A stretch of 64,000 nucleotides of DNA from Jejuia sp049889775 (GTDB taxonomy: Bacteria > Bacteroidota > Bacteroidia > Flavobacteriales > Flavobacteriaceae). Where the stretch lies: contig JBMHCT010000043.1 of assembly GCA_049889775.1 (NCBI GenBank), forward strand, positions 372,001-436,000, read 5' to 3'. The notes beneath the pieces are model-generated. The model had not been told where the DNA came from and ran no database searches. It worked only from the letters and a program-made list of their open reading frames with translations. The translations under genes were made by a program, and so were the position numbers. Positions 9,643 to 19,358 of this stretch are shown here, one piece after another. The stretch's first letter is position 1, and each line of letters starts with the position of its first letter.

Positions 9643-10485
9643 ATGGCCATTAAAATAGGATGCTTTGCACTAATCAATCCCTTTCAGACTTTAGAACAAC
9701 AAGCTGACCAAATACAGGCATGGGGCATAAAATATGCCGATGTTACAGATAATGCCGATGGAGCCTGTTTGGGGTCGCATTTCGGTTTTAACGCTGTGGC
9801 TAGTTTGGATGCCAATGCATTTGACATTAAACGACTTTTTGAATCCAGGGGCATTACGTTAACGAGTGTATGCGCTCATGCTACATTGTTAGACCCTGCT
9901 GCCCCATGGCGTTATGGAACGTCTCAAATTGTGAAAGCCATTAGGATGGCGGCATCAATAGGGATAAAACACGTTATCACAACTGAAGGTGATGCACATA
10001 CCGAATTTGGAGAAAACCTAACGGATGATGAAGCAATCTTCACCATTAGAGAAAAACTCCATGAACCTTTACAAATGGCAAAAGATTATGGGGTGAAAAT
10101 TTTACTAGAGCCACACGGAAAATACACAGATTCCGTTCAGCATATGGAGCATATCATAGATGCCTGTAATTCTGAAGCCTTGGGTGTCAACCTAGATACT
10201 GGTAACCTTTGGTTGGGTGGCGGAGACCCAATTGAAATGATTAATAAATTAGGAGATAGAATTGAGCATGTACACTGGAAGGACCTACCTGCGGAATACA
10301 TAGAACAAAGAGGCAAGATTTTCGGTTGTGGTATGTCATTAATTCCTTTAGGATCGGGTGTTATTGGTATTCAGGAAATTCACCAAGCTCTTAAAAATAT
10401 TGGTTTTGATGGTTATACAACACTAGAGGTTGCAGGAGAGGATGCTGTAAAAGCTAGTTATGATTACCTTAAGAATCTTGAATAA
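9643..10485 (+). CDS. Sugar phosphate isomerase/epimerase family TIM barrel
   Basis: A 280-residue protein of the xylose-isomerase-like superfamily (AP_endonuc_2 fold), without signal peptide and so cytosolic. Metal-binding residues expected of the fold are seen in order: Glu in LLEPHGK, Asp in NLDTGNLW, His in HVHWKD and Glu in LEVAG. In keto-sugar pathways such proteins isomerise or epimerise the released keto-monosaccharide, or act as lyases on 3-keto-glycosides. It ends the first plus-strand run, before the AraC gene. It is one of three different members in this locus (also 24117 and 27654), which argues for several chemical steps on the same substrate class. Confidence 0.85.
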   Translation: MAIKIGCFALINPFQTLEQQADQIQAWGIKYADVTDNADGACLGSHFGFNAVASLDANAFDIKRLFESRGITLTSVCAHATLLDPAAPWRYGTSQIVKAIRMAASIGIKHVITTEGDAHTEFGENLTDDEAIFTIREKLHEPLQMAKDYGVKILLEPHGKYTDSVQHMEHIIDACNSEALGVNLDTGNLWLGGGDPIEMINKLGDRIEHVHWKDLPAEYIEQRGKIFGCGMSLIPLGSGVIGIQEIHQALKNIGFDGYTTLEVAGEDAVKASYDYLKNLE

Positions 10486-10536
10486 TAACTACCTGTGAAT
10501 TGGTTCTCAGAGCATTAGGAGAAAAACCTACCTTTT

Positions 10537-10567
10537 TTGTAAATTGAAGGATAAATTGAATTTACAA
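10537..10567. promoter_or_regulatory. Inverted repeat upstream of first AraC gene (possible operator)
   Basis: Perfect 9-bp arms TTGTAAATT (10537-10545) and AATTTACAA (10559-10567) separated by 13 bp, ending 10 bp before the start codon. It could be an autoregulatory site or a hairpin in the leader. Confidence 0.4.
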
Positions 10568-10577
10568 CTAATAAGCA

Positions 10578-11594
10578 ATGAAGCCTGCAAAAAAGAAAGA
10601 TTTTCATATAATATACAAGCCAGATCGTTGCGAACCTCTTGAACAAGCTGCAATTTCGGGAGATTTAAAAATGAAGGCGTTAAAGAGAGCAGACTATCCT
10701 GGGATAGATTTACCAGAGGATGTTTTGTCTGAAGTTTTTAGTATTGGATATTGGGACGCTAAAATGGAACAGAACTGGGGTTTAGATTGGCATAGAAATG
10801 AAGGTATTGAATTTACATTTTTGGAGTCGGGAAGTTTAAGATTTTTTAGAGAGCAAAATGAAAAGTATGAACTGGAATCTGGAGATTTTACAATAACAAG
10901 GCCTTGGCAACTTCATAAATTAGGCAAGCCAAATGTAACTATCAGTAAACTATATTGGCTAATTATTGATGTAGGCGTGAGGCAGCCACATCAAGAATGG
11001 CAATGGCCTGATTGGATTATTCTTTCAAAAGAAGATTTATGCTTTCTCACAAAAGTGTTACGACAAAATGAAATGCCTGTATGGAAGACTAATACAAAAA
11101 TAAAAAGTTGTTTTTCGGAACTTGGAAGATGCTTAGATAGTTGCGATAAGTCCATACCACATTCCAAGTTAAATATCCTTATCAACCAGCTATTATTAGA
11201 GTTAGTAGATTTGTTCAAAAGAGACGAAGTAATTTTAGATGAATCGCTCACAATCAATAAAAGAACTGTTGAAATTTTCTTGAATCATTTAGCTCAAAAT
11301 TATAATAGAAATTGGTCTTTAGAAAGTATGGCAGAACATTGTGGGTTGGGCTTAACCAGTTTGTCTAAATATTGTAAGGCACTTACAAATATGACGCCTG
11401 TTAACTATTTGATTAAATTACGATTGGATGCTGCGGCTAAAATGTTGAAGCAGTCAGAACATAAAAGTATAACGGCAATATGCTTTGATTGTGGCTTTTC
11501 AAGTACGCAATATTTTGCCACCGTTTTTAAAAAACGATTCAAGTGTTCTCCGCGTGATTATAAATTGAAATTTACAGAACATATAACTTATTAA
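10578..11594 (+). CDS. AraC-family transcriptional regulator (paralogue A)
   Basis: 338 residues: an N-terminal cupin-like sensing region (about 1-160) and a C-terminal double helix-turn-helix (about 235-335; WSLESMAEHCGLGLTSLSKY and ITAICFDCGFSSTQYFATVF). It is clearly paralogous to the regulator at 22976: both have SIGYWDA, then GLDWHRNEGIEF-x-FLESG, ITRPW, and PHQEW-x-WPDWI. The shared sensory block suggests both detect related sugars made by this locus. It lies between the epimerase and ThuA genes. Its targets are not known; the inverted repeat directly upstream may be its own control site. Confidence 0.88.
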   Translation: MKPAKKKDFHIIYKPDRCEPLEQAAISGDLKMKALKRADYPGIDLPEDVLSEVFSIGYWDAKMEQNWGLDWHRNEGIEFTFLESGSLRFFREQNEKYELESGDFTITRPWQLHKLGKPNVTISKLYWLIIDVGVRQPHQEWQWPDWIILSKEDLCFLTKVLRQNEMPVWKTNTKIKSCFSELGRCLDSCDKSIPHSKLNILINQLLLELVDLFKRDEVILDESLTINKRTVEIFLNHLAQNYNRNWSLESMAEHCGLGLTSLSKYCKALTNMTPVNYLIKLRLDAAAKMLKQSEHKSITAICFDCGFSSTQYFATVFKKRFKCSPRDYKLKFTEHITY

Positions 11595-11618
11595 ATTTCC
11601 ATATAGCTTTGGTAAATC

Positions 11619-12374
11619 ATGAATAATGTATTAAAATTTATAGGCTGTATTTTTCTGATATTGGGATGCGTAAGCAGTAAGCCCAAGAATTTAGAGAAAA
11701 TGAGGTTGATTATCCTTACTGGTAGTAATAATCACGATTGGAAGGGTACTACCCAACAATTACAAAAGATGTACTTAGAAACCGGTCAGTTTGAGGTTGA
11801 TGTTACAGAGTCTCCAGATACTCTTGGATATGAAGATTTTGAAAAGTATGATGCTGTATTGAGCAATTGGAATCCATTTCCAGAAAACAAGAAAGACTGG
11901 CCTAAATTAACGAAAGAGGGTTTGATGAAATATGTGGCGGAGGGAGGAGGCTTTGTGCTCTTTCATGCTTCAAGTGCTACATTTTACGATTGGCCTGAAT
12001 TTCATGAATTAATTGGAGGTACTTGGGGAAAGAAAACCAGACATGGCAAAATCACGGAACATAAAATAGTATTTACGGACAAGACACATCCCATTACCAA
12101 AGGTATAGAGGATTTTTGGATTACAGATGAATTATGGGTGAATCTGGAAATACAAGAGAATCCTAATATTTTAGCAACATCATTTTCTAATTCTGAAAAC
12201 AAAGGGCGCGATAAAATGGAACCGGTAATGCTATGGAACACCAAAGGGAAAGGTAGGTGTTTTTATAATGTCTTAGGGCACCACGTGGTAGCCTTGAAAA
12301 ATGAAAGCTGGAAAAAGATTATGCTAAGAGGAACAGAATGGACTGCTACAGGAAAAGTGTCGAAGTTAGAATGA
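11619..12374 (+). CDS. ThuA-domain lipoprotein
   Basis: 251 residues with a lipoprotein signal (LILGC, Cys17) and a ThuA-like, glutamine-amidotransferase-type fold (about 27-245). Recognisable blocks are LTGSNNHDWKG, GGGFVLFHASSATF and the final GRCFYNVLGHH. ThuA was named for trehalose utilisation in rhizobia, where it contributes to 3-keto-trehalose metabolism, so its presence with GMC, DUF1080 and Gfo/Idh genes fits a keto-glycoside pathway. It is the last plus-strand gene before the convergent block and shares a two-way terminator with it. The biochemical activity is unproven. Confidence 0.83.
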   Translation: MNNVLKFIGCIFLILGCVSSKPKNLEKMRLIILTGSNNHDWKGTTQQLQKMYLETGQFEVDVTESPDTLGYEDFEKYDAVLSNWNPFPENKKDWPKLTKEGLMKYVAEGGGFVLFHASSATFYDWPEFHELIGGTWGKKTRHGKITEHKIVFTDKTHPITKGIEDFWITDELWVNLEIQENPNILATSFSNSENKGRDKMEPVMLWNTKGKGRCFYNVLGHHVVALKNESWKKIMLRGTEWTATGKVSKLE

Positions 12375-12394
12375 TTCTTAGTTTGATAAAAATG

Positions 12395-12425
12395 AAAAAA
12401 GGCTCTGAAATGGAGCCTCTTTTTA
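12395..12425. terminator. Bidirectional terminator between convergent genes
   Basis: AGGCTC (12400-12405) pairs with GAGCCT (12413-12418), with a run of A before and T after. It sits between the ends of the ThuA gene and the propeller-azurin gene and can serve both. Confidence 0.78.
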
Positions 12426-12441
12426 GATCGTAATATGTTTG

Positions 12442-14400
12442 TTACTTCACAATTACTTTTGTCAACATCGTCAAATAATGTCCAGGGAATGTACAAACAA
12501 TCCAATATTCTCCAGGTTCATTTGGAGAAGTGAAATAGATAGTCTCGTTATCTTCTGGACCAACCGTTCCTGTATGTGCCAATACTAAATCACTAAAAGG
12601 AACATAGTTTAAATCAGCACCATCAAGACCAAGACCTAAGGCGTCTTGTCCTACTTTTAGAGCTATCTCTTTTCCAGGTTTACTGGTGAGGACAACGTTG
12701 TGTATCATATCATCATTGTTGTTCAAGGTCAATTCAATTTTACTGTTTCTATTGATGGTGATTTCTTGAACATCAAACTTTAACCCAGGAACCGTCCCAA
12801 TTACTACTTTTTCATCAGCACCTGCTTCTCCCCATTCATGTGGCATTGAGTTTACACGTTTTGGTTGCTCAACCTTTTTAGTTGAAGCCGTCATTTCCAT
12901 TTGCATAGATTTTAACTCGCCTCCGGGTACTTCATTTAAAGTGTAATAGGCTTTTTTATGTAGAAGTTTTTCACCTGAAGTCGCTGTCAAAGATGGGATT
13001 TCTAGTTGATGTATGTACCCTAATCGCATACCATGAACAATCAATTTTACGGTTAATCCATCCTCTGAAACTTCTGCTTTGTGTATCATCGCATTTTGTT
13101 GATCGATAATTGGACTTCCGTAAGTTCTATGGTATTTATAGTTGAACGTTACCATTTTATAGTTTGAAATATCTTCCGCATGAGCTTTGTCTATGGGTTT
13201 TGTGAATTCTAATTCAAAACCATCATCTTTAGCTTTCATAGTTTTGATTTCAAAAGGGGTTTTTCCTGTCCAGACCAAGCGTTGTAATCCAAATTCTTTT
13301 TTTCCCGTTGATGCCCAACCTCTACTAGTCATCCCTACAAACATACTATTATCACTTCCCCAAATCATACGTAAAACTCCCGATGAAAACCCTTCAACAA
13401 AGGGAAATGCAGCACCTTGGTACACGCCGTTTACTTTTTCCATATAAACACGCATAATTTTACTATGGCCTTGGTCGCCAATAAACTGTTGCCCTTCAAA
13501 AGGGCCAAATTTTCCACCTGTTGTATCGTATAAGATGTCCGAAGTAGAAATACCTAAAATGGTATGCGGAAACCAAATAGCTGGCGCTTTTAGTTCTGGA
13601 ACTTTTTCGGCATATTCATAAAGCGTTAACCCCGAATTGTCTTCAATATCTTCTACTTTTAAAGATAGCGGTGACTGAGGGTCGTCACTCCATTTTAAAC
13701 CAGAAGGATGGCCAGCAAAACCACCAACTTCCAAATGTGTCATTCTTCCAGAGCCAACCCAATCACCTTGATTTTCGGTATAGAAATAATCGCCTTCAGT
13801 ATTTATACTAAATCCGGCAGGCGAACGTAAGCCGGTTGCTATAGGTGTCATTTCTCCTTCAGGAGTTATTTTTAGCATCCACCCTCTCCATCTTACAGTA
13901 CTTTGCCCGCCTTGGGTCCATGATAAATTTAGTGTGACAATCATGTCACCATCTTCGGTGAATTTTGGCCCATAAGAATAATCGTGATAGTTTCCAGATA
14001 GTGGCCATGAGTAAATTGTACTGTATACATCGGCTTCATTATCTCCATTTTTATCTTCCAATTTGGTCAATTCTCCGCGTTGCGATAAATAAAAACTACC
14101 ATCTTTATATGCCAAACCAAGTGCTTCGTGTAGGCCATGAGCAAATAATTTATAATTAGGTGTGGAGCTGTATGGTTGATCGATCAGCCAAACTTCACCC
14201 CGTCTTGTGGAGACCCCTAATTTATCATCATCTGTTAGGGCTAAACCACCTACTTCCAAAATAACATCCTCTGGAATGGGGACATCAACTATTTTATAGA
14301 ATTCAGCCTCTTTTTCTTTTATAGATTTCGATTGACCAAAAGCAATTTGACCAATACAGAAGCATAAGACTACATATGAAATTTTTAATACGTTTTGCAT
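12442..14400 (-). CDS. Secreted beta-propeller protein with C-terminal azurin domain
   Basis: 652 residues from the ATG whose complement is at 14398-14400; an upstream in-frame ATG at 14454 would overlap the neighbour and hide the signal peptide (MQNVLKISYVVLCF, cut near IAFGQ). Residues about 20-380 are a propeller of the membrane-bound-dehydrogenase type (a loop DKNGDNEAD recalls the propeller at 7029). A linking beta domain follows, then an azurin-type domain from about 545: His in DMIHNVV, and Cys636, His641 and Met645 in CTFPGHYLTM. It is the last gene of the minus-strand operon. I infer a sugar dehydrogenase or redox carrier that uses copper where its counterpart uses heme. Confidence 0.82.
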   Translation of the reverse strand: MQNVLKISYVVLCFCIGQIAFGQSKSIKEKEAEFYKIVDVPIPEDVILEVGGLALTDDDKLGVSTRRGEVWLIDQPYSSTPNYKLFAHGLHEALGLAYKDGSFYLSQRGELTKLEDKNGDNEADVYSTIYSWPLSGNYHDYSYGPKFTEDGDMIVTLNLSWTQGGQSTVRWRGWMLKITPEGEMTPIATGLRSPAGFSINTEGDYFYTENQGDWVGSGRMTHLEVGGFAGHPSGLKWSDDPQSPLSLKVEDIEDNSGLTLYEYAEKVPELKAPAIWFPHTILGISTSDILYDTTGGKFGPFEGQQFIGDQGHSKIMRVYMEKVNGVYQGAAFPFVEGFSSGVLRMIWGSDNSMFVGMTSRGWASTGKKEFGLQRLVWTGKTPFEIKTMKAKDDGFELEFTKPIDKAHAEDISNYKMVTFNYKYHRTYGSPIIDQQNAMIHKAEVSEDGLTVKLIVHGMRLGYIHQLEIPSLTATSGEKLLHKKAYYTLNEVPGGELKSMQMEMTASTKKVEQPKRVNSMPHEWGEAGADEKVVIGTVPGLKFDVQEITINRNSKIELTLNNNDDMIHNVVLTSKPGKEIALKVGQDALGLGLDGADLNYVPFSDLVLAHTGTVGPEDNETIYFTSPNEPGEYWIVCTFPGHYLTMLTKVIVK

Positions 14401-14416
14401 GATATATTGTTTTTGG

Positions 14417-16321
14417 TTACCAAATGATACTGTAGTTAAGTGAGCTATCTCCATCTGGAATTTTTACTAGTAATTCGTCTTTACCGTTGCTGTTTCTAAT
14501 ACTTGCCTCTAATTTATTTCCTGAAAAATCAATATAGTAACTTTCATTATTCACAACATAAATATTGTTAGGTAAGGCCTTAATACTTTCACCGTCAGCA
14601 ATCTTATGCCATAAGTTTTTTCCGTTGGAAATAGTAGTGGCTTTATTTAGCTGACGCGATCCTTCTGGAACGGTAAATTTATTTGTAATGATAGTTGATC
14701 CGACTTCATAAGAGAACGTAGGTATCCTAGAATCATCCAACTCATATCCTAGTTGTTTGAAACCTTTATTTTCAGGTAATGGTTCAGGCCATAAAGTGTT
14801 TTCAGTCTCTAATGGTGCAAATTCTAAATCGCCATGCATTGTTAAGGCAAAACCTATAGGTTCTCCTAATTGTTTAAACCCTCTAGATAACCACATATGG
14901 GTGGTGTTTAAAAATGAGCCACTCCAAACTTTTAAAAGCGAGCCCGTTGCTAAATTATATGAGTAATGCACGCCTTGGGGAGTTCCTACCGAGATACTAT
15001 GAGTATGTTTTTTATCTTTATGATTTACAAAACTACGTTGCATTACGGGTTTATCCTTTGGTTCAACAATAATGCCTTTTAATGGATCGAAATCTCCAGT
15101 GCCTTTAGCAACGCCTTCAAATAATGAATAACGTGGCATTTCCGGACCTTCAACAAATAAATTACACCCTCTAGACCATGGTGCATGCTGATTATAGACA
15201 ACCGTAAAAGGAATATCACCTTTTTCTAAAAGTACTGTGCTATAGCCAAATTCATCTCTACTACTGTTAAAACGAAATGCTTTTTTATCATTTAAATAAA
15301 ACTCTGCAATACCTGTTGTTTGACTTGAAAAAAGATAGTCACCAGATTCAGGAATGGATAGTATTCCAGAAAAGGCAACCATTTTTCTTTCTCTTTTACT
15401 AGTTACATCATTAAATGACAAGGTTTTTACCTTTTCTTCTTTAATCTTAGCAATTGTATCAAGGTTGCCCATTGTTTTCCCAGGACTTTTGTATTCTGTT
15501 CTAACCAGATTGGTTATCCTAATTTTTTTGTCGTCGTAAATTTTGTATCTGATATTTTTAAATGCCACAGGACCATGATCACCTTGAATCATTAATGGGC
15601 CTTTTGGTTTTTCATCTGCATTTGTGCCACCTCCCCGAGTAGGGCCACTTAACTCAACATTTTTATGAATTAAAACACCATTTAGCCAAACTTCTTCAAA
15701 CCAAGCATTTTTAATCTTTTTACCTGCACTGTTAAATTTAGGAGCATGAAAAATCACTTTTAAATGTTGCCATAAACCAGGAGCTTTGGCTGCATTTACT
15801 CTTGGAGAAGTACCTTCGTATCCTTCTTCACCTTTAGGAGCTTCTTTATTCCAACGTTGATAAATACCTCCCATATCTTTATATGTTGCCTCTTTAGCCT
15901 TCCAGCTATCAAATATTTGTACTTCATACCGACTTTGAAAATACAACCCCGAATTAGAACCAACAGGAACCATAACGTCCAATTCTAGTTCAATATCACC
16001 ATGCTCAAAATTGGAGAACAGGTTTTTGTTTTTACCTTTTTCTTGATCGTTTTTGTTCAACAAAATGCCTTTACCTTCCGTAGAAGAGATTGTTCTCCAT
16101 TTTTTTCTGTCGGTTACCACATCTCCAACTATTTCCCAATTTTTTCCGGTAGGTTTAAAACCAGATAAATCGTTTAATTCAATATGTGTAAAAGGTAAAT
16201 ATCCTTTTGGTACTTCCTTTTTTTGCGTTTCTGTCGGAGCTTGAGTGAAATTTGCTTCTTTCTCTTTTTCGCAGGAGACTATCAGAAAAACCAAACTAAA
16301 AATTAGAAGATATTTTTTCAT
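14417..16321 (-). CDS. Multidomain lipoprotein: DUF1080 (3-keto-disaccharide hydrolase family) + PA14-like + unknown C-terminal domain
   Basis: 634 residues, lipid Cys17 (FLIVSC). Residues about 45-275 are a DUF1080 concanavalin-like domain, with SNSGLYFQSRYEVQIFDS and the closing GDHGPVAFKNIRYK typical of the family that includes 3-keto-disaccharide hydrolases. Residues about 290-400 resemble a PA14 carbohydrate-binding domain (SIPESGDYLFSSQTTG, AEFYLNDKKAF). Residues about 405-634 are a beta-rich domain that I do not recognise as an enzyme. It is separated by 16 bp from the propeller-azurin gene. I infer binding and hydrolysis of an oxidised glycan at the cell surface or in the periplasm. 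Confidence 0.8.
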   Translation of the reverse strand: MKKYLLIFSLVFLIVSCEKEKEANFTQAPTETQKKEVPKGYLPFTHIELNDLSGFKPTGKNWEIVGDVVTDRKKWRTISSTEGKGILLNKNDQEKGKNKNLFSNFEHGDIELELDVMVPVGSNSGLYFQSRYEVQIFDSWKAKEATYKDMGGIYQRWNKEAPKGEEGYEGTSPRVNAAKAPGLWQHLKVIFHAPKFNSAGKKIKNAWFEEVWLNGVLIHKNVELSGPTRGGGTNADEKPKGPLMIQGDHGPVAFKNIRYKIYDDKKIRITNLVRTEYKSPGKTMGNLDTIAKIKEEKVKTLSFNDVTSKRERKMVAFSGILSIPESGDYLFSSQTTGIAEFYLNDKKAFRFNSSRDEFGYSTVLLEKGDIPFTVVYNQHAPWSRGCNLFVEGPEMPRYSLFEGVAKGTGDFDPLKGIIVEPKDKPVMQRSFVNHKDKKHTHSISVGTPQGVHYSYNLATGSLLKVWSGSFLNTTHMWLSRGFKQLGEPIGFALTMHGDLEFAPLETENTLWPEPLPENKGFKQLGYELDDSRIPTFSYEVGSTIITNKFTVPEGSRQLNKATTISNGKNLWHKIADGESIKALPNNIYVVNNESYYIDFSGNKLEASIRNSNGKDELLVKIPDGDSSLNYSIIW

Positions 16322-16423
16322 ATGTATTTAGTCTAAAAGTTGATTTACAATATACTTCAAATTAAAATAATTTTATACAGTCTGTAGGTTTCATTTGGTC
16401 CATTATTGGGTGCTATTGGTCAG

Positions 16424-19258
16424 CTAAAACGTGTAATTCAAAGTAATCAAACCACGTCTTTGTAATACCGGGAACACTACAAAACTAGCATCAGGATTAT
16501 TGGCAATAAATTCTGGAGTAGCACCATTGGCATTGGCACCAAAACTATTTTCACCAAAGAAATTGGCTAGTCCTTCAGAATTAAACAAATTAGTTACAAC
16601 TATATTTGCTGAAAGATGTTCATTGATTTTATATCCTGCTCCAACATTGAAAATACTATAGGCATCCAGTTCAAAACCGTTGGCTACATTTCCAAAACGC
16701 TTGCTCATGTATTGCCATTTAATGAAGCCTGAGCATTTATCGTTATCAAAAGCAATGCCACTATTAAGCATTAATTTTGGATTGAAAGGTAATGTATTTC
16801 CCGAATAGTCTAGTATGGAATCATCAGCTGTATCAACAGAACCAGCTGCATCATAAATCTTCCAGTCTTCTGCCTTTGGATTTTGAAGAACACCATTAAA
16901 TGAAAGTGTAATATTTTCAATTGGAGCGTAGATACTTTCCCATTCAAAACCAAGTGTGTTAGATGTGTTGAATAGAATAGGGGTGTAAAAAATACCTGCT
17001 GAACTTTCGTCAAACTCAAAATTTGCAATACCCACATCTTTCAATTGGCTCCAAAATGCTGTACCCGTAAATGATACAATTTTAGTGTCAAACTTTACAC
17101 CGAATTCTGTTTGAAGTATTTTTTGAATTTCACCAGGTTGATTAATAGGGACATTTGAAAAATTATTGAAATAATAGTTCAATTCAGGAGCTTTATTTCC
17201 TTTTGAAAACCTTGAGAAAATTGCTGTATTCTTGTTGATTTTGTAGTTGATTCCTGCGGAATACGATAAGTAATTGTAATTGTACTTGAAATAATCTTTT
17301 TCTCCTGTAGGGCTAATAATACCATTGTCATAGGCAGTGGTTGGATCACCATCAATACCTCCATTTAAGTCCGCTGGTGCGAACCTATCTTTACTTCCGT
17401 TATGGGCAATATTTTCAAAACGAAGTCCTAAGTCTAAATGTAAGTTTTTAGAAACCTCCCATCTATCATTTATAAAGGCTGCTATTTGTGTGACTTTAGC
17501 TTCTGCATTTACAAAAAACAAACCGCCATAATTGCTCAATCCGTTTTCATCAGAAAGTGCAATAACGGGTTGTCCCGGGTTTTCAAGTGTCACAGATAAC
17601 ATTCTTGGGTTGGGTTCGTAAGTCGCGAAAGCAAACGAGCCTTGGGTAAAATGTGAAGTATTCGCATAGGCAGTCACAAATCCTGTTGAAAAATCATGGT
17701 TATCCCATTTTTTTTGAAGTTCAAATTGGTTAATCCATTCATCTGTTTCATTGTCTTTATACCACGCCGAAGTTCCCATAATGGCATCGTTAGGCAAACT
17801 TTCATCTGTTAAATATTGAAACGGATTTCCGCCAAATAACCCACTATTGTCAACACTAGCTAGTTCGTTCCCAGATTGTGCATCACGAAATATAACTTGT
17901 CCAAAAGGAAGTATGGCATCTGGTCTAGAAAAGACCGTAAGGTCGCTCAAAAGATACGCTGTGGGGTCATTTAGAGATACAAATGCATTACTAATAGAGG
18001 TTTGCCAATTGGCCTCTTTCGCAGAAAACCTGAAATGATTTTTTAGCGTTAATCGGTTACCTAAATCCTGACTAAAATTTAAACCGAGCGCTAAATCTTT
18101 AGCGTGTACACCTTGCGATGGGTTAAAAGTATTACTATTGTTAAGATTTCTGCCGTCTGGAATACTACCATCAAAATCGGGCATCAATAGTGAAGTTGAG
18201 CTAAAATCCTGACCAAAAGCAGATGAAGGGTTGTCCCAATTAGTGGCGGCTACACCAGTATGGCGATTCGTTTTGTCATTCAATATTTTACCATAAAATT
18301 TGAACTGGCCTCCATTTGTTTTCTTAATAACATCGAATCGAAACTGTCCGCCTTTACTAAAGACAAAGTCCGTATCTCTCGCGCCATCATCATGCCTGTA
18401 ATGTCCCCCGGCATTAAAGAACCAATTGTTTCCAAGAGGGCCGCCAAGGTTCATGTCACCTCTGTAAAGCATATTTCCATCTCCTTGAGCTCCAGATGTG
18501 GCCTGAAATTCTCCGCCAAAACTAGATTTAGCCCCATACGACATAAAATTGTAAATACCTCCAGGAGCATTCAATGAGGTAATAGTAGAACTACCGCCCC
18601 TGATAGCCTCCACTTTTTTGGTCGTTAAATCCACACGATGAAATAAATCAGGCCCATAGTAGGAATGCTGAATCAAACTAACAGGTAGGCCATCTTCCTG
18701 TAGTGAAACATAATACCAACCCATATCGTCTTCTGCGGATGCTGAAATACCTCTAGTATAAACTTTTGTATACACTTCTCCAGCTGAAGGGTCCGTAAAG
18801 GTTCCAGGGATATTTTGTAATAAACCCGCCGTACCCTGTGGGTAGGTTTGTTGGATGTCTTCAGAATTCAAAATACTTATGGATGTATTAGATTCCAAAA
18901 CTGTCCTTGGATCAAATGTTCCGGTCACTACAACGGTTTGCAGATTTAGTAAATCTTGTTCTAAAATAAAGTTGATTGTAAGATCCTCATCTTTAATTTC
19001 AATAATTTTTAGGGCATTTTTATAGCCAAGAATGGAAGCCGAAATTTTATAATTACCTTCTGAAATATTTTCTAGTTTAAAGGAGCCATCAGTTCCAGTG
19101 TAAGCGGTTCTGTTTGAGGGTTCCAAAAATAGTGTCACATTCTCAATAGGTTCATTTTTCGAATTTGAAACAGTCCCAGAAATATTGATTTGAGCGAATA
19201 CAATCGAGTTAAAAATAAGTACAAAAAGGACTATGGAAATGTATTTTAGTTGGTACAT
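16424..19258 (-). CDS. TonB-dependent outer-membrane receptor
   Basis: 944 residues from the ATG at 19258, chosen because it begins the signal peptide MYQLKYISIVLFVLIF directly; an in-frame ATG 33 bp upstream adds 11 charged residues. Order: signal (cut after IVFAQ), CarboxypepD_reg-like domain (ISGTVSNSKNEPIENV, about 22-105), plug (VVVTGTFDPRTV onward, about 110-230), then a 22-strand barrel ending in a C-terminal phenylalanine. No SusD-like gene is adjacent, so this is not a SusC/SusD pair; it may import a small substrate such as an oligosaccharide or glycoside. An operator-like motif lies 59 bp upstream. Confidence 0.92.
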   Translation of the reverse strand: MYQLKYISIVLFVLIFNSIVFAQINISGTVSNSKNEPIENVTLFLEPSNRTAYTGTDGSFKLENISEGNYKISASILGYKNALKIIEIKDEDLTINFILEQDLLNLQTVVVTGTFDPRTVLESNTSISILNSEDIQQTYPQGTAGLLQNIPGTFTDPSAGEVYTKVYTRGISASAEDDMGWYYVSLQEDGLPVSLIQHSYYGPDLFHRVDLTTKKVEAIRGGSSTITSLNAPGGIYNFMSYGAKSSFGGEFQATSGAQGDGNMLYRGDMNLGGPLGNNWFFNAGGHYRHDDGARDTDFVFSKGGQFRFDVIKKTNGGQFKFYGKILNDKTNRHTGVAATNWDNPSSAFGQDFSSTSLLMPDFDGSIPDGRNLNNSNTFNPSQGVHAKDLALGLNFSQDLGNRLTLKNHFRFSAKEANWQTSISNAFVSLNDPTAYLLSDLTVFSRPDAILPFGQVIFRDAQSGNELASVDNSGLFGGNPFQYLTDESLPNDAIMGTSAWYKDNETDEWINQFELQKKWDNHDFSTGFVTAYANTSHFTQGSFAFATYEPNPRMLSVTLENPGQPVIALSDENGLSNYGGLFFVNAEAKVTQIAAFINDRWEVSKNLHLDLGLRFENIAHNGSKDRFAPADLNGGIDGDPTTAYDNGIISPTGEKDYFKYNYNYLSYSAGINYKINKNTAIFSRFSKGNKAPELNYYFNNFSNVPINQPGEIQKILQTEFGVKFDTKIVSFTGTAFWSQLKDVGIANFEFDESSAGIFYTPILFNTSNTLGFEWESIYAPIENITLSFNGVLQNPKAEDWKIYDAAGSVDTADDSILDYSGNTLPFNPKLMLNSGIAFDNDKCSGFIKWQYMSKRFGNVANGFELDAYSIFNVGAGYKINEHLSANIVVTNLFNSEGLANFFGENSFGANANGATPEFIANNPDASFVVFPVLQRRGLITLNYTF

Positions 19259-19316
19259 TTTAATTAGGGAAAATTTTTGATAAACATACAAAGATGAAAA
19301 TTAAAAAGGGTACAAC

Positions 19317-19337
19317 TGTTTGCAATTATTCAGTGAA
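19317..19337 (+). promoter_or_regulatory. Operator-like motif, site 1 (receptor promoter)
   Basis: TGTTT-GC-AATT-A-TTCAGTGAA matches the site at 22960 in 18 of 21 positions and sits 59 bp before the receptor start. Read on the receptor strand, the motif ends just upstream of a GTTG that could be the -33 box, with CATCTTTG 16 bp further on as an imperfect -7 box. This is a typical activator position. Confidence 0.5.
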
Positions 19338-19358
19338 ATATATTGTACAAGTTACTAA

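Noticed and set aside
16424..19258. SusC assignment of the TonB-dependent receptor
   Set aside because: No SusD-like lipoprotein gene is next to it; it is treated as a general TonB-dependent receptor.
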